DNA from: Streptomyces sp. MNU76
GTDB lineage: Bacteria; Actinomycetota; Actinomycetes; Streptomycetales; Streptomycetaceae
Assembly (NCBI RefSeq): GCF_020982545.1
Contig: NZ_JAJKLK010000003.1
Location: forward strand, 868,001 to 932,000
Direction of reading: 5' to 3'
Length of the DNA: 64,000 nucleotides
The notes beneath the pieces are model-generated. The model made no database searches, was not told the origin of the DNA, and saw nothing but the letters and a program-made list of their open reading frames with translations. The position numbers and the translations under genes are program-made. Below, in pieces: positions 36,393-45,480 of the stretch (positions within the stretch are counted from its first letter, which is position 1; each line of letters opens with the position of its first letter).

Positions 36393-37289
36393 ATGCGGAA
36401 CATCGTCGTCGTGGACGCTCCCTCCAACCTCGGCCTGCGGCCCCCCGCCCCGGGAACCGTGCCCGGCTGCCACAAGCTCGCCGGCGCGCTGCGCGAACAG
36501 GGCATCGTGCGGCGGCTCGGCGCGCTGGAGGGCGGGGTGGTCGTGCCGCCGCGCTACGACCGGGGCGACTGGCAGGAGGGCGACGGCGTCTTCAACGCCG
36601 GGGCGATCGCCTCGTACACGCGCAGGCTGGCCGACCGGATCGAGCGGCACGTCCGGGCCGGTGAGCTGCCCGTCGTCCTCGGCGGGGACTGTTCGATCCA
36701 GCTCGGCGCCGCGCTCGCGCTGCGCCGGATCGGGCGGTACGGGCTGGTCGCCGTCGACGCCTCCGCCGACTTCCGGCACCCGGGGAACTCCGACCGGCTC
36801 GGGGCGGCCGGCGGCGAGGAGCTGGCGCTCGCCACGGGGCGCGGCCAGCCGGACCTGACCGATCTGGAAGGGCTCGGGCCCTATCTGTGCGACGAGGACG
36901 TACGGCTCTTCGGCATCCGGGACGCGTTCGAGGACGACCGCACCGAGCTGGCCGCCCTGAAGATCCCCGTCGTGACCGTCGGCGAGCTGCGCACCTGGGG
37001 CGCGGACGATCTCGCCCGGGTCACCGCGCTGAGCTTCGAGACGCCCGAACTGGACGGCTTCTGGGTCCACCTGGACGCCGACGTCCTCGACCCGTCCGTC
37101 ATGCCGGCCGTCGACAGCCCCGACCCCGACGGGCTCCTCCCCGACGAACTGACCGCGCTGCTGCGCCCGTTGGTCCGCTCACCGCACTGCGTGGGCCTCA
37201 ACGTGACCATCTACGACCCGGATCTGGACCCCGACGGCACGGCGGGCGCGCTGCTCACGGACCTCGTGGTGGCCGCGTTCGCCGCCTGA
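36393..37289 (+). CDS. Arginase/agmatinase-fold protein with altered metal ligands
   Basis: A 298-residue ureohydrolase-fold protein. The three family motifs are in order: VVLGGDCSIQLG (usually GGDHS), VAVDASADFRHP (usually DAHxD) and VHLDADVLDPSVMPAVDSPD (usually S-x-D-x-D-x-x-DP). The two Asp-rich sites are kept, but both His ligands of the dinuclear Mn centre are replaced, by Cys and Ser. Ordinary arginase or agmatinase activity is therefore doubtful; a different metal, a different amidine-type reaction or a binding role are possible. ATG 36393 has a good purine-rich site upstream. It follows the GNAT gene by 46 bp. Confidence 0.85.
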   Translation: MRNIVVVDAPSNLGLRPPAPGTVPGCHKLAGALREQGIVRRLGALEGGVVVPPRYDRGDWQEGDGVFNAGAIASYTRRLADRIERHVRAGELPVVLGGDCSIQLGAALALRRIGRYGLVAVDASADFRHPGNSDRLGAAGGEELALATGRGQPDLTDLEGLGPYLCDEDVRLFGIRDAFEDDRTELAALKIPVVTVGELRTWGADDLARVTALSFETPELDGFWVHLDADVLDPSVMPAVDSPDPDGLLPDELTALLRPLVRSPHCVGLNVTIYDPDLDPDGTAGALLTDLVVAAFAA

Positions 37290-37292
37290 GGC

Positions 37293-37646
37293 TCACCCGG
37301 CCGTCCGGCGGTCCGCGTACTCGTAGACCGAGCCGTCGGGGTGGACCGCGATCAGATTGCGGCCGACGGGGGTCGGGACGGGGCCGGCCAGCACCCGGGC
37401 GCCGGAGGCGGTGAGGACGCGGTTCGCCTCGTCGACGTCCTCGACCGCGATGGTCGCGGCGACCTTGCGCAGGACCTCCAGCTCCGACTCCGGGCCGCTC
37501 ATCAGCAGGAAGCAGCCGACGGCTGCGACCTGGACGCCACCGCGTTCGAAGCGCATCGCCGGTCCGCCCGAGAGTCTCTCGTAGAACGGGACCGCTGCTT
37601 CCAGGTCGTCGACGCAGATGCGGAGCGTGGTGCCGAGAATCTCCAT
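37293..37646 (-). CDS. VOC-family (glyoxalase/bleomycin-resistance fold) protein
   Basis: A 117-residue protein made of two beta-alpha-beta-beta-beta units: LGTTLRICVDDLEAAVPFYE begins the first, and IAVEDVDEANRVLTASGARV with VGRNLIAVHPDGSVYEYAD the second. It fits the vicinal oxygen chelate fold. Most metal positions of true glyoxalase I are not evident, so it may bind rather than convert a small molecule. It converges on the arginase-fold gene with only 3 bp between the stops. Confidence 0.85.
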   Translation of the reverse strand: MEILGTTLRICVDDLEAAVPFYERLSGGPAMRFERGGVQVAAVGCFLLMSGPESELEVLRKVAATIAVEDVDEANRVLTASGARVLAGPVPTPVGRNLIAVHPDGSVYEYADRRTAG

Positions 37647-37735
37647 GGTACAGAGCCTAGTTGGGGATCCGCCCCCGGCGCATGCCGCGTTACCGGCCCG
37701 CGTTACGCGGACACGGGCGGGGGTACCCGGGCGCA

Positions 37736-38224
37736 ATGGACCGCTTGGATCATCTCGAACATCTGGACAAGCACCTGGTCGACGAGCTGGCGCTGGTGGC
37801 CCGCGAGACCATCCGCGACGAGCTGCGGCAGCAGACCCGCAAGCAGCGCCGCAAGGCCGCGCTGTACGCCGCGTCCGGGGCGCTCGCCCTCTACGCGGGT
37901 GCCGCCCTCGCGCTGGCCCTCGGGCTGGCCCTGTCGCTGGGCCTGCCGGACTGGGCCGCCGCGCTGATCACGGCCGTGGTGCTCGGTGTGGCGGCGTATG
38001 TGCTGCGAAGCGCGGCGCGTCCCTCGGCGTCCCGGCCGACGGCCGAGCACGAGGGCGAGATCGCCGGGGGCCGTGACCGGGTGGTCGGCGGCACGGCGCC
38101 GGGGATGCCCCCGGGCAGTACGGGGCCGGCCGGATATCCGCCGGTGCCGCCCGTCGCACCCGGCGGCGCGACCGGTGCGCCGCCCCCGGCCGGCGTCGAC
38201 CCCGAGGACCCGCGTCACCGGTAG
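37736..38224 (+). CDS. Putative phage-holin-family (DUF1469-like) membrane protein
   Basis: A 162-residue protein starting at ATG 37736. An amphipathic charged helix (DELALVARETIRDELRQQTRK) is followed by two hydrophobic segments, AALYAASGALALYAGAALAL and LPDWAAALITAVVLGVAAYVL. The tail is Pro/Gly-rich and disordered. This matches Actinobacteria proteins annotated as phage holin family or DUF1469. There is no phage context here, so a role in the cell envelope is more likely than lysis. Start and family are moderately sure; function is unknown. Confidence 0.7.
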   Translation: MDRLDHLEHLDKHLVDELALVARETIRDELRQQTRKQRRKAALYAASGALALYAGAALALALGLALSLGLPDWAAALITAVVLGVAAYVLRSAARPSASRPTAEHEGEIAGGRDRVVGGTAPGMPPGSTGPAGYPPVPPVAPGGATGAPPPAGVDPEDPRHR

Positions 38225-38284
38225 CGGTGAGCGGAGGAAAGAGCAGGAAAGCCGAGAGGAAAGCCGAGTAGAAAAGAGCCGCCG

Positions 38285-38330
38285 AAGGAGCGGGGCCCGG
38301 ACGGCAAGGACGTTCCGGGCCCCGCTCCTT
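38285..38330. terminator. Bidirectional terminator, 17-bp stem
   Basis: AAGGAGCGGGGCCCGGA at 38285-38301 pairs perfectly with 38314-38330 across a 12-nt loop. It lies between the convergent holin-like gene and the LLM oxidoreductase gene and can serve both. Confidence 0.85.
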
Positions 38331-38404
38331 GCGCACGTGCACTCGGCCCAGACGATGGGGAGAGGGAAACACCATCTGGGCCGAGAACTCGGGGGCGGTG
38401 CGGA

Positions 38405-39361
38405 TCAGCGCCGGAGCTGCGGCAGCACCTTCGTGCGGTAGAAGTCGAAGAAGCCACGCTGGTCGGGGCCGATCTGGCTGACGTACACACGGTCGAAGCC
38501 CGCGTCGGCGAAGGCGGTCAGCTCGGCGACGTGCTCGTCGACGTCGTCGCCGCACACCGTGTTCTCGCCGACCATCTGCTCGGTGACCAGCGGCTCCAGC
38601 TGCTCGAAGTGGCTGGGCGTGGGCAGGATCTGCCCCATCTCGCCTGGCAGCAGCTGGCTCGACCACAGATGGCGGACGAGCCGGACCGCGGCGTCCCGGT
38701 CGGGGCCCCAGCACACCTTCGTGCCGCCGCTGACGGGGTTCGCGCCCCCGCCGCCCTTGCGGTACTGGGTCACCAGTTCCTCGTCGGGGCTCATGGTGAT
38801 GAAGCCGTCGGCGACGCGGGCGGCGAGCGCGGTGGCCTTGGGGCCGAAGCCGGAGATGTCGATGGGGACGGGCGCCTCGGGGAGCGTGTAGAGGCGGGCG
38901 TTCTCCACCGTGTAGTGGGTGCCGCGATGGGTGACCTCCTCGCCGGTGAACAGGCGACGCATCACCTGGACCGACTCCTCCAGCATCTCCAGACGGACGT
39001 CCGCCGGGGGCCAACGGGTGCCGAGGACATGCTCGTTGAGCGCCTCGCCCGAGCCGATGCCGAGCCGGAAACGGCCGCCCGTCATCACCGAGCTCGTCGC
39101 CGCGGCCTGGGCGACGACCGCCGGGTGGATCCGGACGGTCGGGCAGGTCACCGCCGTCTCGATCGGCAGCGACACGGCCTCGGAGAGCGCGCCGATCACC
39201 GACCAGACGAACGGGCTCTGGCCCTGGGCGTCGTTCCACGGGTGGAAGTGGTCCGAGATCCACAGGCAGTCGAATCCGGCCTGCTCGGCCATCCGTGCCT
39301 GCTCGATCAGCTCGGCTGGACCGAACTCCTCGGTCGCCAGGAAGTATCCGTACTCGGGCAT
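38405..39361 (-). CDS. LLM-class F420-dependent oxidoreductase
   Basis: A 318-residue TIM-barrel oxidoreductase of the bacterial-luciferase-like group that uses coenzyme F420. The N-terminal PEYGYFLATEEFGPAELIEQ and CLWISDHFHPWNDAQGQSPF match the glucose-6-phosphate dehydrogenase (Fgd)-like TIGR03557 group, followed by RFRLGIGSGEALNEHVLG and IDISGFGPKATALAARVADG. The substrate is unknown. The ATG start at 39361 is well placed. It is divergent from the NDH-2 gene with about 165 bp of shared upstream region. Confidence 0.92.
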   Translation of the reverse strand: MPEYGYFLATEEFGPAELIEQARMAEQAGFDCLWISDHFHPWNDAQGQSPFVWSVIGALSEAVSLPIETAVTCPTVRIHPAVVAQAAATSSVMTGGRFRLGIGSGEALNEHVLGTRWPPADVRLEMLEESVQVMRRLFTGEEVTHRGTHYTVENARLYTLPEAPVPIDISGFGPKATALAARVADGFITMSPDEELVTQYRKGGGGANPVSGGTKVCWGPDRDAAVRLVRHLWSSQLLPGEMGQILPTPSHFEQLEPLVTEQMVGENTVCGDDVDEHVAELTAFADAGFDRVYVSQIGPDQRGFFDFYRTKVLPQLRR

Positions 39362-39527
39362 GGGGGGTACCTCCGCGACAGGTGCGCTCGGGACGGGCCG
39401 GGACGTGGTCCGAGTACCCGTGGATCACGGCGGAAACCCGCGCACGAGCGGGCGGACCACCGGTTTGGGCCCGCTGACCAGGGGGACGCGGAAGGTTCGT
39501 ACGCACGCGACCCGCCGGAGGCGAACC

Positions 39528-40949
39528 GTGAGTCGACCCCGCATCGTGATCGTCGGTGCCGGTTTCGCCGGCTACCGGACGGCCCGCACCCTCGCGCGGC
39601 TGACCCGGAACAAGGCCGACATCACCCTGCTGAACCCGACCGACTACTTCCTGTATCTGCCCCTGCTGCCCCAGGTCGCCGCCGGCATCCTGGAACCACG
39701 CCGGGTCACCGTCTCCCTCACCGGCACCCTGCCCCATGTGCGGCTGGTGCTGGGCGAGGCCGACGACATCGACCTCGACGCGCGCACCGTGCGCTACTCG
39801 GATCCCGAGGGCGGCGTCGGCACCCTCACCTACGACCGGCTGGTGCTCGCGGCCGGCAGCGTCAACAAGCTGCTGCCCATCCCCGGCGTCGCCGAGCACG
39901 CCCACGGCTTCCGGGGGCTGCCCGAGGCGCTGTACCTCAGGGACCACGTGACCCGGCAGGTGGAGCTGGCCGCCGGGAGCGAGGACCCCAAGAGCTGCGA
40001 CGCGCGCTGCACCTTCGTGGTGGTCGGCGCCGGTTACACCGGGACCGAGGTCGCCGCCCATGGCCAGATCTTCACCGACGCGCTGGTGCGCAAGCAACCG
40101 CTGCGGGAGGGCATGCGACCGCGCTGGATGCTGCTCGACATCGCCGACCGCGTGCTGCCCGAGATGGACGAGAAGCTGTCGCGGACCGCCGACAAGGTGC
40201 TGCGGCAGCGGGGTGTCGACGTGCGGATGGGGACCTCCGTGAAGGAGGCCACACCGAACGGAGTGCTGCTGACCGACGGGGAGTTCGTCGACACCCGCAC
40301 GCTCGTGTGGTGCGTGGGCGTACGGCCCGATCCGCTCGCCGAGTCGCTGGGGCTGCCGATGGAACGCGGCCGGCTGCTCGTCGAGCCCACGCTGCAGGTG
40401 CCGGGCCGGCCGGACGTGTTCGCCTGCGGCGACGCGGCCGCCGTACCCGACCTGACCAAGCCCGGCCAGTACACCCCGATGACCGCCCAGCACGCCTGGC
40501 GGCAGGGCAAGGTGGCCGCGTACAACGTCGCCGCCTCGCTCGGCCGGGGCGAGCCCGAGCCCTACCGCCACAGCGACCTCGGCTTCGTCGTGGACCTCGG
40601 CGGGGTCAAGGCCGCCGCCAACCCGCTGGGCGTCCCGCTGTCCGGGCCGGTCGCCGGGGCCGTCGCGCGCGGCTACCATCTCGCCGCCATGCCCGGCAAC
40701 CGAGTCCGGGTCGCCGCCGACTGGCTCCTCGACGCCGTACTGCCCCGCCAGGGCGTCCAGTTGGGCCTCGTCCGGTCCTGGTCGGTCCCCCTGGACACGG
40801 CGTCACCGGAGCTGGCCAAGGTGCCCGGCGCCCCCCGGAAGGCGAAGACGGGCGCCGACGAGTCCCCGGCCACGTCACCGGGTCAGGAGCGCGGCCCGGC
40901 GTCCGATAACCCGCCGAAGCCCGCCGAGGGTTCGAAAGGAGAGTCATGA
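39528..40949 (+). CDS. ndh: Type II NADH dehydrogenase-like FAD oxidoreductase
   Basis: A 473-residue flavoprotein of the NDH-2 family. The FAD motif IVIVGAGFAGYRTARTLARL is at the N-terminus, the NADH motif FVVVGAGYTGTEVAAH near residue 165, and FACGDAAAVPDLTK marks the second FAD contact. The enzyme passes electrons from NAD(P)H to a quinone without pumping protons and is attached to the membrane through the C-terminal region. The last 45 residues are polar and disordered. GGAGGCGAACC precedes GTG 39528. The stop overlaps the transketolase start (ATGA at 40946). Confidence 0.9.
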   Translation: MSRPRIVIVGAGFAGYRTARTLARLTRNKADITLLNPTDYFLYLPLLPQVAAGILEPRRVTVSLTGTLPHVRLVLGEADDIDLDARTVRYSDPEGGVGTLTYDRLVLAAGSVNKLLPIPGVAEHAHGFRGLPEALYLRDHVTRQVELAAGSEDPKSCDARCTFVVVGAGYTGTEVAAHGQIFTDALVRKQPLREGMRPRWMLLDIADRVLPEMDEKLSRTADKVLRQRGVDVRMGTSVKEATPNGVLLTDGEFVDTRTLVWCVGVRPDPLAESLGLPMERGRLLVEPTLQVPGRPDVFACGDAAAVPDLTKPGQYTPMTAQHAWRQGKVAAYNVAASLGRGEPEPYRHSDLGFVVDLGGVKAAANPLGVPLSGPVAGAVARGYHLAAMPGNRVRVAADWLLDAVLPRQGVQLGLVRSWSVPLDTASPELAKVPGAPRKAKTGADESPATSPGQERGPASDNPPKPAEGSKGES

Positions 40950-42793
40950 ACAGCCGTCAACTCACTGAGCTGGCCCAGCAGTTGCGGGTCGACAGCGTCC
41001 GCGCTTCGGATGCCGCGGGCTCCGGGCACCCGACGTCGTCCATGTCGGCCGCCGAGCTGATGGCGGTGCTGCTCGCGAAGTATCTGCGGTACGACTTCGA
41101 ACGCCCCCAGCACCCCGCCAACGACCGGTTCGTGCTGTCCAAGGGGCATGCCTCGCCCCTGCTGTACTCCGCGTACAAGGCGGCGGGCGCGATCAGCGAG
41201 ACCGAGCTGATGACCTTCCGCAAGCTGGGCAGCCGGCTGGAGGGACACCCCACGCCACGGCGGCTGCCGTGGGTGGAGACGGCCACCGGGTCGCTCGGCC
41301 AGGGACTGCCCGTCGGCGTCGGCGTCGCGCTGGCCGGGAAGCGGCTGGACCGCACCGGCTACCGGGTGTGGGTGCTGTGCGGCGACAGCGAGCTCGCCGA
41401 GGGCTCGGTGTGGGAGGCCGCCGAGCACGCCGCGTACGAGCATCTCGACAATCTGACGGCGATCGTCGACGTCAACCGACTCGGACAGCGCGGACCCACC
41501 CGGCACGGCCACGACCTGGACGCCTACGCCCGCCGCTTCGCGGCCTTCGGCTGGCACACCATCGAGATCGACGGACACGACGTGGACGCCGTCGACCGCG
41601 CCTACGGCGAGGCCGCCTCCACCAAGGGCCAGCCCACCGTGATCCTGGCCCGCACCCTCAAGGGCAAGGGCGTCGAGGCCGTCCAGGACCGGGAGGGCCT
41701 GCACGGCAAGCCGCTCAAGGACGCCGACGAGGCGATCGCGGAACTCGGCGGGGTGCGCGACCTCCGCGTCGAGGTCACCCCGCCGCCCGCCGCCCGGATG
41801 CTGCACGCCGTACGCACCGGGCACCTGGAACTGCCGCGCTACGAGACCGGTGACGAGGTCGCCACCCGGGACGCCTACGGGCAGGCCCTCGCCGCGCTCG
41901 GCTCCGCCCGCGGGGACGTCGTCGCCCTGGACGGCGAGGTCGGCGACTCCACCCGCTCCGAGTACTTCGCCAAGGAGCACCCCGACCGCTACTTCGAGTG
42001 CTACATCGCCGAACAGCAGCTCGTGGCCGCCTCGGTGGGCCTCGCGGCCCGCGGCTGGGTGCCGTACGCCGCCACGTTCGCGGCGTTCCTCACCCGTGCC
42101 CACGACTTCATCCGCATGGCGTCGGTCAGCGGCTCAGGCATCAATCTCGTCGGTTCCCACGCGGGCGTCGCCATCGGCCAGGACGGGCCCTCGCAGATGG
42201 GTCTGGAGGACCTGGCGATGATGCGCTCGGTGCACGGTTCCACCGTGCTGTACCCGTGCGACGCCAACCAGACCGCCAAACTCGTCGGCACCATGGCCGG
42301 CCTCGACGGCGTCCGCTACCTCCGCACCTCCAGGGGCGCCTCGCCCGTCCTCTACAGCCCGACCGAGGAGTTCCCGGTCGGCGGCAGCAAGGTGCTGCGC
42401 GCCTCGGACACCGACCGGCTGACGGTCGTCGCGGCCGGGGTCACCGTCCACGAGGCCCTCAAGGCCGCCGACGCGCTGGACCGCGAGGGCATCCAGGTCC
42501 GGGTGATCGACCTCTACTCGGTCAAGCCCGTCGACCGCCGCACCCTGCGGGAGGCCGCCGAACGCACCGGCTGCATCCTCACCGTCGAGGACCACCACGA
42601 GGAGGGCGGCCTCGGCGACGCGGTCCTCGACGCCTTCCTCGACGGCCGCCCGGTGCCCCGCCTGGTGCGCCTGGCCGTCCGTACGATGCCGGGCTCGGCC
42701 TCGCCCGAGGAGCAGCTGCGCGAGGCGGGGATCGACGCGGAAGCCATCGCGTTGGCCGGACGGCTGCTGGTGGAGCACGCGATCACGCCCTGA
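40946..42793 (+). CDS. tkt: Transketolase
   Basis: A 615-residue thiamine-diphosphate enzyme with all three domains on one chain. SVRASDAAGSGHPTSSMSAAE, FVLSKGHASPLLYSAY and the cofactor motif VLCGDSELAEGSVWEAAEHA with its distal Asn in IVDVNRLGQRG are in the first domain. The pyrimidine domain has RYFECYIAEQQLVAASVGLA with the activating Glu. It moves two-carbon units between sugar phosphates. It is shorter than the main Tkt (about 690 residues) and resembles the archaeal-like split type fused. Coupling to an NDH-2-like gene is odd for a housekeeping enzyme, so this is probably a second, specialised copy. Confidence 0.92.
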   Translation: MNSRQLTELAQQLRVDSVRASDAAGSGHPTSSMSAAELMAVLLAKYLRYDFERPQHPANDRFVLSKGHASPLLYSAYKAAGAISETELMTFRKLGSRLEGHPTPRRLPWVETATGSLGQGLPVGVGVALAGKRLDRTGYRVWVLCGDSELAEGSVWEAAEHAAYEHLDNLTAIVDVNRLGQRGPTRHGHDLDAYARRFAAFGWHTIEIDGHDVDAVDRAYGEAASTKGQPTVILARTLKGKGVEAVQDREGLHGKPLKDADEAIAELGGVRDLRVEVTPPPAARMLHAVRTGHLELPRYETGDEVATRDAYGQALAALGSARGDVVALDGEVGDSTRSEYFAKEHPDRYFECYIAEQQLVAASVGLAARGWVPYAATFAAFLTRAHDFIRMASVSGSGINLVGSHAGVAIGQDGPSQMGLEDLAMMRSVHGSTVLYPCDANQTAKLVGTMAGLDGVRYLRTSRGASPVLYSPTEEFPVGGSKVLRASDTDRLTVVAAGVTVHEALKAADALDREGIQVRVIDLYSVKPVDRRTLREAAERTGCILTVEDHHEEGGLGDAVLDAFLDGRPVPRLVRLAVRTMPGSASPEEQLREAGIDAEAIALAGRLLVEHAITP

Positions 42794-42867
42794 GAGCACC
42801 GAGAAGGCACTGACGGACCCTGAAGGCCCCGAGAGGTCTGACGATCGCGATCCGAGAGGAGCAGGCG

Positions 42868-43788
42868 ATGGGGGACAGCCACACGATGCGGGTCGGCCGC
42901 CGTACCGTCGAGATCCACCGGCCGGACAAGGTGCTGTTCCCCGCCGACGGCGGCGGCAAGGAGTACACCAAGGGCGATCTCGTCGCCTACCACCGTGCCG
43001 TCGCCCCCTTCATGCTGCCCCATCTGCGCGGGCGCCCGCTGATGCTGGAACGGCACCCCGACGGGCTCGACGGGCCCATGTTCATGCAGAAGAACACCCC
43101 CGAGCACTGTCCGGACTGGATCGAACGCGTCGAGGTGCCCAAGGAGGGCGGCACGGTCGTCCACCCGGTCTGCGACGACGCGGCCACCCTCGTCCACCTG
43201 GCCGACCAGGCCTGCCTCACCCTGCACCGCTGGCTCTCCCGGGCCGGGGACGTCGACCGACCCGACCGGCTCGTCATCGACCTCGACCCGTCGGTGGACG
43301 ACTTCGCGCAGGTCCGGGAGGCCGCCCGGGACGTACGGGACCTGCTCGACGCGCTGAACCTGCCGTCCGTACCGATGACCACCGGCTCCCGGGGCGTCCA
43401 CGTCGTCGTACCGCTGAACGGGCACGACGACTTCGACGCGGTGCGCGACTTCGCCCGGGAACTCGCCGGGGAACTCGTCCGCGCCCATCCCGAGCGGCTC
43501 ACCGTCGAACCCCGCAAGAAGGACCGGGGCGACCGGCTCTACCTCGACATCCAGCGCAACGCCTACGCCCAGACCGCCGTAGCCCCCTACACCGTGCGCG
43601 CCCGCCCCGGCGCGCCCGTGGCCACCCCCCTGACCTGGGAACAGCTCGACGACCCGGCCGTCGACGCCCGCCGCTGGACCCTGGCGGACGCTGTCGACCA
43701 GGCCCGTACCGACCCCTGGGCGGGAGCCATGAGGCGGGGTCGCGCGCTCGCTCCGGCACGGCGTCGGCTGGCCGCGCTGCGCGGTTGA
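42868..43788 (+). CDS. Stand-alone LigD-type polymerase/primase domain
   Basis: A 306-residue protein corresponding to the PolDom of bacterial NHEJ ligase D. VGRRTVEIHRPDKVLFPADG begins the fold, LVIDLDPSVDDFAQ holds the catalytic Asp pair, TTGSRGVHVVVPL and KDRGDRLYLDIQRN complete the archaeo-eukaryotic primase active site. The enzyme adds ribonucleotides at double-strand breaks. No ligase or nuclease domain and no ku gene are adjacent. It follows transketolase by 74 bp and precedes gvpO by 69 bp. Confidence 0.93.
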   Translation: MGDSHTMRVGRRTVEIHRPDKVLFPADGGGKEYTKGDLVAYHRAVAPFMLPHLRGRPLMLERHPDGLDGPMFMQKNTPEHCPDWIERVEVPKEGGTVVHPVCDDAATLVHLADQACLTLHRWLSRAGDVDRPDRLVIDLDPSVDDFAQVREAARDVRDLLDALNLPSVPMTTGSRGVHVVVPLNGHDDFDAVRDFARELAGELVRAHPERLTVEPRKKDRGDRLYLDIQRNAYAQTAVAPYTVRARPGAPVATPLTWEQLDDPAVDARRWTLADAVDQARTDPWAGAMRRGRALAPARRRLAALRG

Positions 43789-43816
43789 CGGCGCTGCGCG
43801 GCCGTCCCGAGGAGGT

Positions 43817-43858
43817 TTGGCCAACGGACGTGTGGCCACTCGGTGTTCGAGGTGGCCA
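43817..43858 (+). promoter_or_regulatory. Three TGGCCA palindromes ahead of the gvp operon
   Basis: TGGCCA occurs at 43818-43823, 43833-43838 and 43853-43858, the first two inside the 8-bp palindromes TTGGCCAA and GTGGCCAC. The third touches the gvpO start codon. In a short GC-rich leader this may be chance, but it is the most structured element before the cluster. Confidence 0.3.
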
Positions 43859-44223
43859 TGTCGAACACATCGAACACATCAAGAGCTCAGAATTCGCGCA
43901 CAAAGCGTGAATCGGATGAAACCGAAGAGGTGCGGGAATCGGCGGACGAGCGCCCCAGCCCCATGCAGGTGCTGCGCCATGCGCGGACCCAGCTCGCGGA
44001 GCTGACCGGCATGGCGCCCGAGTCCGTGTCGTCGTTCGAACAGTCCGAGGACGGCTGGACGCTGGAGGTCGAGGTCCTGGAGATCGCCAGGGTCCCGGAC
44101 ACGATGAGCCTGCTCGCGAGCTACCGGGTGGAACTCGACCCGCAGGGCGAGCTCACCGGCTATCGGCGTGTCCGTCGTTACGAACGCGGCCGGGCGGACC
44201 CGCATCGCCCCGGCGGCCGGTAG
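43858..44223 (+). CDS. gvpO: Gas vesicle protein GvpO
   Basis: A 121-residue soluble protein. After a polar, Ser/Asn-rich leader ([13 protein letters not shown]) the domain reads [36 protein letters not shown] and [20 protein letters not shown], the GvpO pattern shared by haloarchaea and actinomycetes, and ends RRYERGRAD. GvpO is an accessory protein needed for gas-vesicle gene expression or assembly in haloarchaea. It opens the ten-gene cluster. Start ATG 43858; the next gene begins 47 bp after its stop. Confidence 0.92.
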   Translation: MSNTSNTSRAQNSRTKRESDETEEVRESADERPSPMQVLRHARTQLAELTGMAPESVSSFEQSEDGWTLEVEVLEIARVPDTMSLLASYRVELDPQGELTGYRRVRRYERGRADPHRPGGR

Positions 44224-44270
44224 GTCGCCGTCCCGCTCAAGCACCCAACAGACAAGGAGGATCGGCCGGC

Positions 44271-44696
44271 ATGACCGTAGTCCCGGCACAGCAGTCCGGC
44301 GGCGGAGGCGGCAGCAGCGGCCTGTACGACGTCCTGGAACTCATTCTCGACAGGGGGCTCGTCATCGACGCCTTCGTGAGGGTCTCCCTGGTCGGCATCG
44401 AGATTCTGAAGATCGACGTCCGGGTCGTGGTGGCCAGCGTCGACACCTACCTGCGCTTCGCCGAGGCGTGCAACCGGCTCGACCTGGAGGCCGGGCCGCG
44501 CAAGAACCCCGGCCTGCCGGACCTCGTCGGTGAGATCACCGAGTCCGGTGCGCGCGGCAAGTCCAAGGGGGCGCTGTCCGGCGCCGCCGAGACCATCTCC
44601 GACGCGTTCAAGCAGGCCCGCGAGGAGGGTGAGTCCGAGTCGCGGCCGCGGGCCCGCAAGACCACGAGCTCGCGCAAGAGGGAGGAACAGGAGTGA
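44271..44696 (+). CDS. gvpA: Gas vesicle structural protein GvpA
   Basis: A 141-residue member of the GvpA/GvpJ family. Residues 16-67 carry the conserved shell-forming core: [40 protein letters not shown] and [14 protein letters not shown]. The canonical GvpA is about 70 residues; here about 70 extra residues, Lys/Arg/Ser-rich at the end ([17 protein letters not shown]), extend the C-terminus. This long form is known in actinomycetes and could alter vesicle assembly. AAGGAGGATCGGCC gives a strong ribosome binding site. The stop overlaps gvpF by 4 bp. Confidence 0.93.
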   Translation: MTVVPAQQSGGGGGSSGLYDVLELILDRGLVIDAFVRVSLVGIEILKIDVRVVVASVDTYLRFAEACNRLDLEAGPRKNPGLPDLVGEITESGARGKSKGALSGAAETISDAFKQAREEGESESRPRARKTTSSRKREEQE

Positions 44697-45451
44697 GCAC
44701 GTACGTCTACGGCATCACCGCGAGCTCGCACCCCGGCCTCCCCGAGGGCATGGGCGGAGTGGGGGATCCCGCGCGGCCGGTGCGCATCCTGAAGGAGGGC
44801 GAGCTGGCGGCGATCGTCAGCGAGGCTCCCGAAGGGCTGCGTCCCAAGCGCAAGGATCTGCTGGCCCACCAGAACGTCCTGAGCGAGGCGGGTGCGGGCG
44901 GCCCCCTGCTGCCCATGCGGTTCGGCAGTGTCGCCCCGGACGACGCGTCCGTCACCGGGGTGCTCGCCGAACGCGCGGAGCACTACCGGGAGCGGCTCGG
45001 CGCCCTCGACGGCAAGGTCGAGTACAACGTGAAGGCCAGCCACGACGAAGAGGCCGTGCTGCACCGTGTGATGGGGGAGAACCCCGAGCTGCGCGCCATG
45101 ACCGAGGCCAACCGGCAGGCGGGCGGCGGTACTCACGAGGACCGGCTGCGGCTCGGCGAGATGGTCGTCGCCGCCGTGCAGGCCCGGGAGGCCGACGACG
45201 CGGCGGAGTTGCGGCAGGCGCTGGAGCCGGCCGCCGAGGCCGTCAGCGCGGGCCCCGAGTCGACCGGCTGGCTGGCCAATCTGTCGTTCCTCGTGGGCCG
45301 GGACTCGGCGGCGGTCTTCCTCGACGCCGTGGAGGAGGTCCGCAAGAGCCATCCGCACATCGAGGTACGGGTGAACGGGCCGCTGCCGCCGTACAGCTTC
45401 GTCGAGCCGGGGCCGGCGCAGCCCGCGGAACCCGCGGAGACGACGCACTGA
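44693..45451 (+). CDS. gvpF: Gas vesicle protein GvpF
   Basis: A 252-residue protein of the GvpL/GvpF family. It starts with [18 protein letters not shown], has the internal segment [20 protein letters not shown] and the second-half [20 protein letters not shown], finishing with [15 protein letters not shown], the shared signature of this family. GvpF lines the gas-facing surface or chaperones GvpA during nucleation. A related paralogue, gvpL, is encoded further on. GTG 44693 overlaps the gvpA stop. Confidence 0.93.
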   Translation: MSTYVYGITASSHPGLPEGMGGVGDPARPVRILKEGELAAIVSEAPEGLRPKRKDLLAHQNVLSEAGAGGPLLPMRFGSVAPDDASVTGVLAERAEHYRERLGALDGKVEYNVKASHDEEAVLHRVMGENPELRAMTEANRQAGGGTHEDRLRLGEMVVAAVQAREADDAAELRQALEPAAEAVSAGPESTGWLANLSFLVGRDSAAVFLDAVEEVRKSHPHIEVRVNGPLPPYSFVEPGPAQPAEPAETTH

Positions 45452-45480
45452 CAGCGCGCGACGGCCGAGGAGGCGAGTGC

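Noticed and set aside
37736..38224. Holin-like protein as sign of a prophage
   Set aside because: No integrase, capsid, tail or lysin genes around it; the family is widespread on actinobacterial chromosomes.
41269..42813. Arg/Gly-rich rightward frames over the transketolase gene
   Set aside because: Composition is typical of shifted-frame translation of GC-rich genes.
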